Below are positions 13,301-28,300 of a stretch of 64,000 nucleotides of DNA, in pieces. Below the pieces are notes generated by a model. The model searched no databases and had not been told where the DNA came from. It saw only the letters and a program-made list of their open reading frames with translations. Position 1 is the stretch's first letter. The number at the start of each line of letters is the position of its first letter. The DNA is taken from NCBI GenBank assembly GCA_028673005.1, contig CM054116.1, positions 94,446,707-94,510,706 on the forward strand. The letters are read 5' to 3'. The translations under genes were made by a program, and so were the position numbers. The DNA comes from Tanypteryx hageni (taxonomy: Eukaryota; Arthropoda; Insecta; Odonata; Petaluridae).

Positions 13301-16300
13301 AAACCACAACGTATTTTGATGAAATTTAGAATTGGGAAATTTTACTAAAAATGGTCGACTGATTCCAATTTTGGTAATTATCGGACTAAAATAACGGCCG
13401 CTTTACACGAAAGCCTACATGTAGTTTACGTGTTTTACTAAAATTTGTCGACCGATTCCAATTTTGGTTAAAATCGGACGATAATTACGATCACTTTACA
13501 TGAAGAACTACGTGTAGCTTACAATGTACCTGTTTCAACTCGAGAATCGCAGGACGTATTTTGATGAAATTTGGTATTGTATTTTACTAAAATTTGTCGG
13601 TCTCAAAAACGCATTTGAAAACTCTGTGCACCTTTCCATATTAGTTATTTAAAGAGATTCTCCAATTGGAATGTGAGAAAATGCACTACTCGAAATAACT
13701 TTGAATTTCGCTCTAATTTTTTAAATCAAACCTTAATCCCGTTTAAAATTATTAGATCTTTTAACGTGTAATAAAGTCTATAAATCATTATCGTAAAACT
13801 GCCGTACCTTTTACATGAGAAAAACCATCGAAATTGGAAAAATAAACAACGAAAACCATAATACGGCGAATTTGGCAATTTGCATATTCTAAGGAAGAAG
13901 GGTAACGACTTAATACCATCAAACTGTATCTGAGACTGCTTAAAACAAATCAAATTCTATGAAAATTTGTTGCCCTGGGGCGTGTGCGTGATCCATGATG
14001 GTGGGCCCTTGCTGTTTTTGTCAAATGATGATTTAACCATCGATTGTTGTCATCAAAACTAAAACTCCGTCATGTTCGCCAGTCGAAAGCGTTATCTCCT
14101 CAATCGCATAAGTCTTTTCTATTCAGACACATATTCACTACCTATCTTGACATACGTAATCAGTTATTACAGACTGCCCCTCCGATATTCCGCCTTTACT
14201 CCCTAACATTTCGCCGCAATTCTATTTTCGCCTCCCATTCTCCTCCCCTGCCCCTCTCGTCCGCTCCTATCCACAAACCACTCCCCAACCTCCCTCACCT
14301 CTGTCCACAAACTCGGAAATCTCTCGAGGAGTTCCTCTCGTCCTGTCTGCTGAGCCAGCCCCCGCGTCAATCTCCCCACTTCTACGCCTCCTCTCCCCCT
14401 TCCTCCCCTTTCTCCTCCCCGAAAGGGTCCCAAACCCCTGTCGACCTCCCCCCCCCTCCTCCACCAGTCTCGCTCCTTATTTTCCGACATCCCTCTTCGC
14501 TCTTTCATCCCGCGTCCGTTGCCACCCACAACGACGCATAACCCCGAAGGAGTTATATTTCTTAAAATTCTGTACTCTTAATTCTTATCATCATTGGATA
14601 GGATCCCGAAATCGGTTATATCCGCTTCTGCTTACGCGACGTTTTGAACAGGCAAGGGAAATCATTTCTCTATCCGAAATTAACATTTCAGCTTCCTGTA
14701 TGCTACGAAATCAAACCGTTATATTTAATTTCTTCAGCAGCGAAATGAAAAGGGAATCAGGATATTTTGGCGGGGATTTAGTTCGGAAAGTTCTATAAAA
14801 AAAATACAGACAGGGTCCGGCTTGATGGCGGTGGCAACGGTGCGACTGCGCAGGAGTAGGCGGTCTATAAAAAACATTTGTTGTACTTATAAAGTACATG
14901 CATTAAAAATCGGAAATAATATCGAACGCTGTCATGGTGAGAGGGGCAGCTTAATTTATTAAAATTTACCATTAAAAATTTTTGCAGCGGTCCCAGCGAT
15001 TTACCTAGCCGGCTCATGCTACAGAAATAGACGTACTTATCGTTTACAGAGGCTGTTTTTTGAAGCCTAGGTTAGTTTGGGTTGAGATGTATTGGATTTG
15101 GCTGGGCTGGAGTCGGTTGGGTCGCGTACGTCGACCAGAGTCATCATTTTGTTAACCAAAACTCAGGATCACAAATTGAAACTATCTAGAAGAAATTGGG
15201 CTCATCATAAGAAGAGAGTAAGCGCAGAATATCCAACCGCTGTGACTTTCTGAATTCCTAAATGGGAGGATTAACGTAGCGCTCAAAACTGAACGAACGG
15301 GACACAATCGAAGGATCGAAAAAATCATTGAATTGCAGCATTCCGAAGTTAATAAATACGTTGCGCCTCGTTTTAAAATTATCGTATTCATTGGGAAAAT
15401 AAGAATTGTGAAAAATCATTTCTCCAAAAACAGCCCGCATAACAGAAAAGTACCCAAATAACCACGCCCATAAATAATCTCCCTGAATCGTATTATCGAG
15501 TTTTAAAAGAAGCGTCTACGACGCGAGGGCGATGTATAACGATGGTCTTTAGGAATCTTTTTGCCTGATTTTCTACAAAAGCCAGAGGATCCCTTCTCCG
15601 CCGATTAAGGAGAAAAATGCGAAAATATTTCGATAAATTGCCAGAAGTTAAAAATGGCTTTTACGGAGCGAAATTCATATTACGACAGTTTTTGCAGCGT
15701 CGGAACGTTATAAATTTCGAATTTTTGTTAATGTTTAACAGTTAATAGTCGGGAAAAGGATTCCCTCGTACAATACCTGCCGTAAATTTGACGTGCATAT
15801 CGAGCACGGCATTTTCCTAATTCCGAATTCAGAGTAACTAACTTGAAAAGGTTTTCGAATATCGAATGGAAATAAACACATAAAAAATAGACCTTACGGC
15901 TTTTAAAAATATATCCCTTCCTGTCAGATTCTTATCGTCGCCCCTGGCCGTTGTCTCTAATCCGATTTGGGATGTTCACTCACAAAGGAGGGAAACTGAC
16001 TGATGGTTTTATTGGGTTTAGCGTTACGCCAGCATCAAATTTTTAAGAAAGAGAAAAGAAAATGAAGTAGCCTTTCATGAAAAAAAATTATTGCTCACTG
16101 GGTAGTTGTATTTAATTCTATTTCAATTCAGCCGGTAAGGAATTGAACCTAAGTTCTATCTTTTCAAAAGACTGATTGGAAATGACGAATCATGTCTAAA
16201 TGAAATAGAAAATCGTATTATTATAGGAAAGGTTTTGTAACAGAAGGACAGCCTAAGTGAGGCCTAGATATTTCCTCGCACCTAAGTACCCCAAAATCAG

Positions 16301-19300
16301 TATGCTCTCCAGCAATCTAGTTAGGCTGGTTTCCAAAGGAAACAGCCTTATGAAATGTTCCTGTCTGTGTGTGTGTATGTCCTCTACTAACAACTTTTGC
16401 ACCAACGGACCGATTTTCATGAAACTTGGTATGAGGCTCATGCTGCCAGGGCCCACCTCCGGGATATATTGTATTTGGCGGACATTGAAGTCTCGGGTTC
16501 GATTCCAGGAACGTTTTTTCCTATTTGTTTTACATAGGAAGTCTCAAATCCAATGCGCAGAGATGTTTTCTTTAATACTTTAAAATATCTTAAAATTGTG
16601 ATATCGGAGCTAGGTTTGTACTGTTCTAAGGAAAAAAGAATGTAGATTTTAATTATTATCACCGAATTTTGATAATTGATGGTATTTTTATGAATTTCTA
16701 CTAAAACATAGTGTTTTGCGTTTTAGATCGCATTTTATTGGATTGTTGCCATGGAGACGATTATTACCGAACTCGGCTTGAGCATAGACGAGTGAACAAA
16801 TGAGTTATTTTATTCTCCGCTCGACTACTCTTCAGCAATGGACAGTTGAGCCGGACATATTAGCGTATAAACAGTAACATTTATTAAATTCGTTTATTAA
16901 AAAACATGCAAAATATAAAGTCAGAAAGAGTTTTTGACATTTTCTCAGTATTTTAAACCTGATAATGCTCTATTAATTTGCTTTCCAATTTATCACTAAC
17001 ATTGGCAAACTATGGACTACAAGTTGAATTTATGGTATGAGAATTCCTTGGTATGACTAACACATACTGAAACATTTCCTGTCAATATAAGTAATCAATT
17101 CGGGACGTCAACTTGGGGAAACCAGCCTGCATTAGCCCTGGTTTGGACTTCTTGTTTATGTTATCCATTCCATTCATTCGCAATAGCCATAATTTCCTCC
17201 CATTTCATGGAAAAACCAACGTTTCAGCAATTTTCCTTTTTCTCATCACGTAGTTATCTATTTTCTAATCTTATTACTCATGACTGTACAACTTATTTAC
17301 TCGTATTTTTACTTTCCATCATGCCAATATGACAGATAATTCAATGGAAAAAATGTGCCAACGTTTAAAGTCAAATCCTTTTCAAATACCTGAAAGCATT
17401 CATTTTAGTTTCTACGAACTATATTCTGTTGATCCAGAGATGAGTTTTTCCATATTTCACGTTTAAATTCTTCGCCTAAGCCGAGTTTTCTTTTCACTCA
17501 AAGCCAAGCAATCTTTCAAAACAGAAGGATAAAAACTTTCGTCGATGATGAAAAGAAATTATAGTCTATCATTCACACAATGCGTTTATACTATAAGCCA
17601 TGCATGCGTACTTCGCCGTTAGGCCAGATTCTGCGAGCTATGTACGTATTTATATTGAATTGAAAAAAAACTTTGCTTATCATTTTACCGAACGTGTAAT
17701 CATCACTCGAAAAGTCTTTTTATTCGAACAATTATTTATCTCCGTAAATGAAACGGAGCGGTTCCTCCGAAGGACCACAATATGGCACCGCAGGCTTTTT
17801 CTCGAAGAAAAAATGAGGGGAAAAAAACAAGAGAAAGAGAGACCCATATACCCCGTCGCCTGTCCCGTTTAGTCAAAATCTCTTTGCGAAGAAGTGTGGG
17901 ATGAGGGGAGGACGGAGAGAGGAAGAGAGAAGGATTCTCCTCTGCCGTATCTGTTTCTTTTTTCGCTTTCTTTGATGTGCCGCCCGCTCCTTCTCCCCTT
18001 TCCACTCTCTCCTTCCTCTGGGCCCGTCACTGAGTGTCTGCACTGAAGAGAGGCGGGATATGAGGGAATCCTCATTCACGCTCTCTTGCACGCATCCCGC
18101 CTCAACCAAGGAGCGTCTTGTCTTCCTCGAACATCGCCACGCAAAGAGAGAGAGAGAGAGAGACGAAAATAAAACCCGCGTCTCTCGTTTCGTGGTCCAA
18201 CGTGTCGGGAAATGGGCGGAGAAGGGGGTTGGGGGGATGGGAAAGGGGGGGGGGAGGGAGAAATGCAACTGTTTGCTCACTGTTTAAACCAAACAAGTTT
18301 AGTCTGGGGATTAAGTTTTCGATTCCGCGAAAAGAATCGCATTGCGGACAAACACTCGTAATTCATTAGGCGATGATGTTTGCGATTTATTAGGAAATAA
18401 CTCTAGCTCTATAAATTGGCAGATAATTTTAGAATTTCAGTCATTTAAAAAAATTTCCGGTAGTGATAGTAAAATTATCTCATTTTTTTATTACCAGAAA
18501 CTGTTGCATATTCCTTAAGCGTTGATTAGCAACATTGTATAGATAAACGAAATTTACATTACGATACCTTTTCAAACGAATTTTCCCTTCAACCGCGCAA
18601 TATTTCAATCTATAGGATATTGTATATCTAAGTATGGAAGCTAAAGTTCTCTTAAATATAAGTTTCTCATAAAATTCTATAATTTGGCCGCCCTATTGGA
18701 TCTTTGGTAATATATTATTCATTATAAGCACCAGTTTTCTTAACCAGTGAAACTGTACCTACATTGAATTTCTGGTAGTTTTCTATAATTGTTGTCTATA
18801 AATCAATTCAATGACTATTAGAAGCATATATCACGTAATATTATCCTAAAACTTATTTCCGACACTTTGCCGCGCGTTTTCCTATCGTAACATCCTAATG
18901 GCTTAGTTAACGCGTCAATCCATGGACGGCCTTTAAAAAGGGAAGCGCAACAAATCAAGTCGTCACTGAAAAACCCTTCTTATAACCACCCCATGTGTCT
19001 TGTTCTTTAAGCATCCCTCAGTCCCTCTCGCTTTCCCTCTCCTCCCCCCACTCTCTCTATCTCTCTGCACTCTCTCCGTCTTTTTTCGATCAAAATCTCC
19101 CGATCTCTTTCATTGCCCCGTTTTTTAAAACTCAGATATGCCCTCTTATGAGCCATAATTCCATCCAAGGCATTCCACCTCCTTATTTGGTTTGGTTTTG
19201 CGAAATTTCCGTAATGTTGATAAATTTAAAGAGCAGCGGTTCTCAACCTTTTTGCGCATTGCGTTCCGCCAGCCATTTTGTCAAAAACCCGAGCCCCGTC

Positions 19301-22300
19301 ATGATTAAAGCACAACCCCGCCTTTTCCAAGAAGTGGAATTTTATCGTCAAATGAATTTTAGTGTTACATTAATAATTACTGGGAATCTTTAGGGACATT
19401 AATATGATTTGGCTAGGAAAAAGTTTTGTAGCAATTGTTTTCCGAGCTTCGCGTCACAACTAGACGACATTCGCGTCCCACTGGCTTAAATAACACTGAT
19501 CTAGCGGTCGTCTTTTGTCGCGGCGTCGCGTGAAAGTAAGCGAAGTTTCCTTAAATTTTCTATATAAACTAAGAAAAAAAAACCTGTTGTTTGAAAGAAC
19601 TCCACTCAAAAGCGAAAAGGCTGGAAAAATAACAACAAAGCAGCCGACTTCAGCGGTGATTCAAAAAATATATAAGGTCCTTTTACAGAAAAGGCCGCTC
19701 ATGCAAGCAGGTTTTCCCCACCGTTTCTTAGTTATTGGAGTCGTCATCAGTCGGATCCCATCCATAAAGCTACTTCGACACTTCATTTTTTGGGAGATAA
19801 CCGTCCGATGATTGAAAGTAAGTTCGAAGAGCGCCATTTCCGTTTTAAATGCGGAACTTGTAATTCCGGATCCGTCTGGCGCTTCCCCCATTCCACCGCT
19901 TCCTTCCCCTCCTTTCGCTCCCTTCTCCCCCTTATCCCTTCCCGAAATCCTTAACACCCCTGAAGGTATGCGGCCGTCAACTCCGTCGATGACGATGTCC
20001 AGCACACCAGTGGGGCCTGAAAGGAAAATTTAGTGATTCGACCTATTGAGGATAATCTTCTCGGCTTTCGGCGCTTATTTCCATGCCGTGGCGACCGAAT
20101 GGCCGGGGGCGCTTATTTCCGGTTGATTGGAATTGTTCTCTTCGGTTTGCTAATCATACGGATGGAATTGGGAAGGTATCAGTAACGCAGCACTTGCGGA
20201 ATGTGTTGCATTTTGTTGGTTAGAACACGATAGGAAATGATTATTCATTCCCTGACTGCAAGTCCGTAATATAAATAAGGTTTTTAAGTTTTATAAGGCG
20301 CAAAACAAGTTAGGAAAGTGTGCGGGGCAACACAAATAGGTGCGTTTCGGGCGATGGAGTATTTGAAACTATACGATATAATTTGACCGAACACAAACCA
20401 TAGAAAAGCAAAGCACCCGATTATATCTTTGTCTATTAAAAATTGCTTCTCCCCCCCTTAGTTGGTGCATCAGTAAAAATATTACGTCATTTTAATGAAT
20501 AAATATTGCAAAACGATGCATCAGAAATGATGCCAGGGAAATTTTCAACTTTTATCTACCGATTTTTCAGTTTGAATCAAACAAAAAAATCGAAAATTAT
20601 TTAAAACATACCTCACTTGAGTTCAGTAGTTGTAATATTTACGTACGTTTAAGTTCTTTCTTCGCCGTAGATAATCCATTTCCTTCCGCTTACAAAATAT
20701 GTCATGCACGCGTAAGGAATTAAATATATTTTGTCATTAAGGCAGATCGTATTTACTTCAGTAACCAATAAGATTATTTACATTGACAACAATTAGGTAG
20801 ATATGCTTGAATTTTTCTAAAAATAAGTTCAAAGCGAATTACAACTTTCTTGTTCGATTTTCTCGATAATACTCCTACGATAAAAATGTAAAGAAAAAGA
20901 AATACTCTACGTTATTAGTTCTACAATTATGTTTAAAAATTATTTTGAAATGACCAAAACATTACGAGATATAACGAAAAGTTCATTTTTTGTGACCAGT
21001 AAAGTGGTACCCCTGATTGGCTTATGTAATTTATTTATATGATTTTCTTCTTGTCTTTGACAGTGTCCTTAATATCAAATTTTTTAAAAATCCGTTTGGT
21101 AGAAGCCGAGAACGAACATGCGGACGGACAGACGAACGGACAAACCGAAGTTAATAGGCGCTAATGCTGGAAGCGAAACGCGCCTAAAAAAGGAGGAAAA
21201 ATACAAATTTAATATTTTTTTATTAATCTAAAATCTATAAAAGCCTACTTCTGTCCCTTTGTGACTTCCTCTGTCACGCTATAAAATGCAAATAACTCAA
21301 TAAAAGATCGAGATATATTTATGAAATTTGTCAAGAATGATAGATTCGCATATTTTAAGGTGATGACAAAAATCTCGAAAAAAGTCTTTGGTTCGCCTCC
21401 AAGGTAGACATTTCCCATAAAATAACACGTAAAAATAGACTTTTTGACTTGCAGGCTTTTATTCTTTTTGAGATCTAAATTAGAAATAATTGACCTACGA
21501 CCTTCGGATCTGAACCATTTTAAAGAAATAATTATGAATTTTCTTATTCTGTTCATCTTTTTTCACCTACATTTCGAAATTATTCATGTTAAACGTTTAA
21601 TTCACATATTTTGGGGAAATCTTTCCATTTTAACGGAATGTTGCCTTGCCAATCCATTAAATTGTTAAACCTCGAAATCCTATTGTTAGTTGAAAGTATA
21701 CTTTGAATGCTTTTAATAAGAGAGAGACAGAAGGAGAGGAAAATGATTTTTATAGCAACGAATGTAAACAACATTCGTTGAGTTATTTACGAGAAGGAAT
21801 ACATTTGAATGTAGAACATTAATCATTCGCATATTAAAATTACTTAGAAACATGGTAGGAGTTCAAGGCTTGAAACTACGAACGCCTAAAAGAACGACGT
21901 TTTGTTTTCCTGCCATCGATTTTTTAATACTCGTCGAATCGATCAACAGATCAGTTTTTAACGCGAGAATTTGTTGCATTCTTAGTGATTCGCATTGTTG
22001 CAATTACTTGGATAATAGCTTCGCATCGCATCTATTCATGAAATTTCATTTAAAATAACTTTCCCGTTGAATTTATATAAAACGCACTGAAATAAAAAAA
22101 TATAAATTAAATGGAATTTTTTATTTAACTTTCATAAAAAAGTGAAATGACAAAAAATAAATTATTGAATAAATAGAGATGGTGAATATATAAAAGTTAC
22201 GTTGCATTTCTATTAATTGGTTCAGAATCTTCAAAAATTAACTTTATTAACTAATAAATTTTGAAGAAAATATAGGGAACTCAACAAATTCGAAAAATAT

Positions 22301-25300
22301 TTTTCATACTTACACGGCAATTGTAGCTTATTATAATGTAGATAAAATCAATTAAGCAGGCTTATTGGCATGTTTTTATTTTTCACCGCATACATTCAGT
22401 TGGTTGTTATATATGTCTATGTATATGCACCTGAATCTAAGTCACGCATACGAAAATCAAGTACTATTCATCACGGGACTTAAATTTGTCTTGATACATC
22501 AGGTAGGCTTGTAAAACATCGAGGTGCAAATTGTTGCCAGGAGATTTCGAGGCCTTGCGAAGTCAGAATTTATTTTAAATTTGTAGCTTACAACAAATCA
22601 AAGATTATCCCACTGAATAAGTAATTAACAAGTGAGGGAAGAATTTAAGAGCAAATTACATATGGCGCTTTTTTCTTGTTTTGTAATAATGACGTCATCA
22701 CCGTCCGTCCGTCCGTATGCCCCCCCTTTTATCTCTTGAACAGTTTGTTATAGAGAAATGCTGTAAACGCCATTTTGTTTCTGCCAACTAGGAGACCCCG
22801 GGAAAACTATTTTCGTTTACATAAGTGTCCCAGATTCGACATTTTCCCATATGTTTAAACAGGAATTTCGATTTTTAAAGGTGCAAGTTTTATTTCTTTC
22901 ATTCATTAAAATACGTAAATATGGACTGAATTTCTCCGTTTTTACTTTATTCGACGGCTGAAACTATAAAATATCTTATTCTTGCAATGTTTAGATGTTA
23001 CATGGAATAATTTGTAAGAAACGCGTTTCTTTTAGAAATTTTATGGCTTTTTCGTACGCTTTCCGAGTGTTGCCAAGGTGACCCACATTTTTGCCTCCGA
23101 TTGAATTAAGCCTTCAAATAGACAAAAGAATTGCGTTATTCGCTTTGCGCTTTTTATTAAGCATCAAAATTATAGTTGTATCAATGTCAAACTTAACGTT
23201 GCAACTTTAATAATTGAAGATTATTATTATTCAGTAAAATGCGTGTGGGCTGTGGGAATTTTTAACGATGATGATTCTAAACATGCAGATTTTTGACTGA
23301 CTTCGCAAAAGTTTTTACAGGTACCACTAATAGTCTATAAATTCTCTTTAAAAGCATTACATATATGCTACGAAATAATGCTTTTCCTATTTAAAAGCTG
23401 TGGACCCGTTGCTATGGCAGTTTTGTTCTCCATTTAAACCTTTTATTGTCCCAAACTCCTATCTTAATTTCAACTAATTTAAAAATGCATATTTATAATG
23501 CCGATATCCTGATTTTCTTATGGAGGTAGAATTAAAACAAAGGTGTTGGAAAAAGTCATCGATTACTTCTCAGCAGCTTAATCTAGATCCACCAAATTTG
23601 TACCATGCGTAGCCCTCAAACAGACCATTCTATTCTGAAAAATTTTCTTTCCACGTTTTAGGATTCCAGAGATATTACCCGAACAGACGGACGGACAGAC
23701 AGTCGGACAGAAACCGAATGCATAAACATTTTTTTTTAATCTCGAAAAAGTAGAGAAGAAACAAAGGAGATTTTTTAACTTCGGTAACTATTTTTGGCGG
23801 AGATTAACGCTGCAATTAATTACTCGATTTCATTACATGCTAATAAGTTTAACGCAAAAATTATAATGCTTACCAATTAATGTAATTTCTCGAATCTAAG
23901 AGCGTACGTGACATAGAAATTACTTAATTTCTATTGTTGTAAAATAATTTATACTTTGTAATTAACAATAAGATCGTATGTCCACTTGTGCCGTCTGCGT
24001 TACAGTTTAATCGTAATGGCTACCTCTCGCATTGTTACCGCTCAACAATAAATTCTTTCCCGCCATCTCTCAATAAAAGGGCGCCAATCATTTGCTAGTA
24101 TTCCCTTCAACAATTATAAATGTAATCAATGAATAATTACAAAATATGAAAACGTTTTAAAATTTGCTTTAGAGTCAAATGTAAAATTTTAAATCTATAG
24201 CTGTTTTAGATCCTATCATATAATTTGGATCAGGATACGTATTTGAATATTGGATCAGATGGTTTGCTTGCAAAAAATATCTTCTATTATAAGAAAATCC
24301 ATGACTTTAAGTTTGTTTTAGATTTAAACGCGAAATATAATTGTCGGCAATATTAAAAAGTTTTTAAAAAGCTTTGCTTTTTAGCCTTAAAATTTTCAGA
24401 AATTAAATCAACAAAATTGCTATAAACACATAGAACAACGGTGTCCGTGAATCCTTGATGAAGAAGGTATCTATGATATTTAATACTAGTAATTTTACAT
24501 TTTTTAAATAACGTGATTAACATAAAAACTGATTTGGGGAAGTTAGAACCTAAAAATGAGTAGGCGAAGAAGTTGGTTTTTTTCTAGGACTAATGCCATA
24601 AAATTTTAACGAATAATGCATCCATGTTCGTTTCACGGGCACGCACTTGGGAGCGCTGTGAGGGAGTGTGTCAGGAACTCGGTTATATTGCCGTCAATGA
24701 CGAAAAGTTTTTTTCCGGTATCATAATTGGCGACGATACCCAGTTCAACAGGAAACAATCGAGCTCAAACTTACGGCTGAAAAAATCCAAGAACAAGCAT
24801 TTTAAAAAGTCCTTGTTCTTGGACGATACCTGGATTAATGATTGTTTTACAATCACGGACTAGATACATTAAAAGGTTAAATTTTAAATTTAGTATTTCG
24901 ATTAAGTCACAATCAATTCAGTCCTGAAACTTATTGAACACACCTAGTATAGCTAACCTTTTTTCGTTACAAATGGCGAATGATATTCTGTGATTTTCCG
25001 AAATAAGACTGTCACCTTAAAATAATCAGAAGATGTAAACGCATTTCCGAGAATGCCGTCAAAACGAAATAATTCTGATAGTTTAATTAAAGCTTTTCGT
25101 TAAAATCATACGGACTTGTTTTCATAGATTTCTTTAATCAGTAAAAATGACGATTTTAACCGTAGCACTAAATGTAATTTACAAATCCTTTTACTCACAT
25201 TCAACCAAGTTTTGTTTCTAGAGATAAACTACTCTTTAGGCAAACAGCGACGATAAAAGTTTCCAATTTAGTTTTCTCCGAAACTGTTAGATTTTTAGGC

Positions 25301-28300
25301 TTGCTATGGAGATTTTATCACAGCAATTAATCGAAAACCTAAATCCAATGGTTATTATAAAATAGAAATTTTCTCTGTCTTTTAAATTTTTTCCTTATTT
25401 ATCGGAAAACGCTAATGTTCACAGCGGATATAGAAGCGATAACGACAAAAGATGGAAAATACGGGGCTTTCAAAAATAAGCAGCCTACAATACACTACGC
25501 CTGTAGCTCTTGGATTACAATGCTATATGAATTATTGGTTGCGTTCCTTTTGTACACACGGTATACCCCAGTGGTTCCCAAACTTTTTCGAGCCACTACC
25601 CCCTTGTTTCCATAAATGCATCCCCAACGCCCCCCAATCCTAACCTATGAAAATATTTTTCCGAGTGGCAGACTGCACGACCCAATGAGGAAGATAAAAT
25701 ATAATTCAAAACAGTAAAGATTAATTGCACATTTATTTCAAATCCAAAAAAAGTTTTATTTTATTTAATTCAACATATTGAAATTACTGGATTAGTGATT
25801 ATAGCTTTTCAAAATCTGAGTCATTTAACAAAAGTCTTAGAACTACATTTAGTAACAAGTTTATTTTTCTGTAAATTTTTAATGCGAGTTTCCCAATGTC
25901 CGGTTTAAAGTCGCTTAGAAGGAGTCTTAAATCACCACGTTCAGTAATCTGGAGTCGATTTCTTTGCTTGGAGATGAGTTGGATGACCACACTAAAACCA
26001 CGTTCCACTAAATTTGAAGTTGGGAATGCAATAAGTAGCTTCTTAACCAATGCCCATAGTGCAGGATAGTGATCAGAAATTTTCTTCTGTAACCAAAACT
26101 CTTGATAAGATTTCTTAAACTTCGGTTTCAGCTCAATATCATTTTGTAACTCAGTTAGTTCTTCCTCTAATACCCCAACTTCCTCAATATCTGAAAATGG
26201 ATTCATCACCCAATCTGGAATTTCCATCAAAAGAAGATCCTTAAATCGTTCAGACATATCTTTATGCAGCGTATCCAAATGGTCACAAAAGACTCGCAGA
26301 TCATCATCCTGTATCCCACCTTTCTCTTCTAGCTCAGACAGAGAGGAAAATTGGTATAGCTCGCGACGGCCTATATTGCGCTTGAATAAAGTTAACTTTG
26401 AAATAAAAATAGATACTACAGATTTCGCCTCGATAAGGTTGATATAATTTCCTTGCAACTGTAAATTCATTTCATTGAACTTTGCAAATAGTTCGGACAA
26501 ATATGCAATGTCATATCTGATATCTTTAAGTTTATCACTGAGAAAAGCATCTTTCTCTTCAAAAAAACTCCACAACAGAGTCAAAAAGGTTATAAAAGCG
26601 TCTTACGCAGTTGCCTTTTGATAGCCAACGAACTTCAGTATGAAGCAACAAACGTTGAAAATCTTCATCATTCTCAACACACAGCTCCCGAAATAGTCTA
26701 TCGTTGAGAGCTGATTTTATTAACATATAAGCTTGAAGCAAAGATTCATTGCCTGGCAAAGTTGACTCATCCAGCTGTAATACAAATTCTGTAGTCCTTA
26801 GTATGCTACACAACATATCTTCCACATTCTCAGCCATTTCATCTATGCGTCTTTGAACTGAATTGTTGCTTAGAGGAATACTCTTAATTATTTCATTAAT
26901 TTTTCATGACTTATGAAAAACAGTTCTCAGAACCTCACTTACTGCTGGTAAGATGAGTTTTTCACCAATTGTATGTGGCTTTCCAGACTTGGCAATCAAC
27001 AATGAAATATCGCATGATGCACGCAAACCATTGGTTTTTTGTTGTGAGGCATTACAAAACATACTTGACAGTGTTAGCCGCTTTTGCAATTTGTCACGAA
27101 GTGATTGAAAAAATGTTAAATTCTTGTCTGCCATGTCAGGATGTCTTCCTCAAATGTTCAATAAGTCTGGAAGGTTTCATTGCCTCATTAGAAAATACCT
27201 TTTCGCATATTAGGCACATTGGCAGGTGCTTGTTTGTAGTTGCTGGTATAAATCCATACTACAGATATTCCACACTATATTGTCTACATTTCCTCTTTGA
27301 TTTTTCTGCTTCTGCCATTCTTTTTCTGGAACAATTATTTAATGATTAAATTTGAGTAAAATAAAATCTATCCATATTAATAAAAAGAATTTGTGTATTA
27401 AATGAAGAGACACGGGTTCGAATCTTAAGCAGGTGAATTTATTAAAGAAAATGAAAAATAGTAAAATTAAAAAAATGACAAATATTAAAACAGAATGTGT
27501 TTATATGTTTCGGCCATAAAATAGGGGATTATGGCAGCTAGCCGTTTCTCATTCTCGTTATTAAAGTATACAAATCATTTATCAATTGCAGCTGGACTGA
27601 TTATTATTATTTGCATAGAACAAATAGTATTATCAATTACGCATGATCCTAACTTTTCAAGCCCAGCTTCTATTAATGATGTCAGTCTCCTGATTTAGTT
27701 TATCTTTAATAACGAAAATTAAAAGAATTTCCGCACTGTAAAATCAGTATTTATTTACCAATCACGACCGATATAGTACTTCGAAAGCGGTTATTTCTTA
27801 AATGTAGCCGAGGAAAAAATCGATCACTGTTCTCTTCATCTGTAGAAAACACTTGCGTTAAACTTCAAATTTTAAGATAAAAAAAAGGACATTAATATGT
27901 AGTAATGAACTTAAAGTCAACCTTTACGTATTTTCACTCGAATTATTCAGTATTCAATTCACAAAATATATAAACACCATCAGACAGATTTACGATGTGG
28001 TCACCAACAAAATCCAAAATGGAACTATTCCTTCGAGAGAGATTCTTTCTACCGTGATCGTAATACATCTAACTAGAGATACGAAAAAAGTATCGATACT
28101 TTACTCATATCGGTAATTTCCTTTCGATACCAAGTACTTTTGTACTCGATTCTTTTCTTTCGATTTTCTAGTGATATCGGTACTTTCGGTCCGATACTTT
28201 TGTGGTATCGATACTTTTCATTCGACATAACATATGAGTAAGGTATCGATACTTTCGTTTCGATTTCGTATCCTTAGATACGAAAAAAGTATCGATACTT

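Noticed and set aside
12700..13640. CRISPR-like array
   Set aside because: Units of about 150 bp are diverged and lack short direct repeats with unique spacers; this is eukaryotic tandem DNA.
14044..14541. 165-codon plus-strand open frame
   Set aside because: It is sustained by the CT-rich tract at 14200-14525, with antisense Gly/Arg/Glu frames. No recognisable motif.
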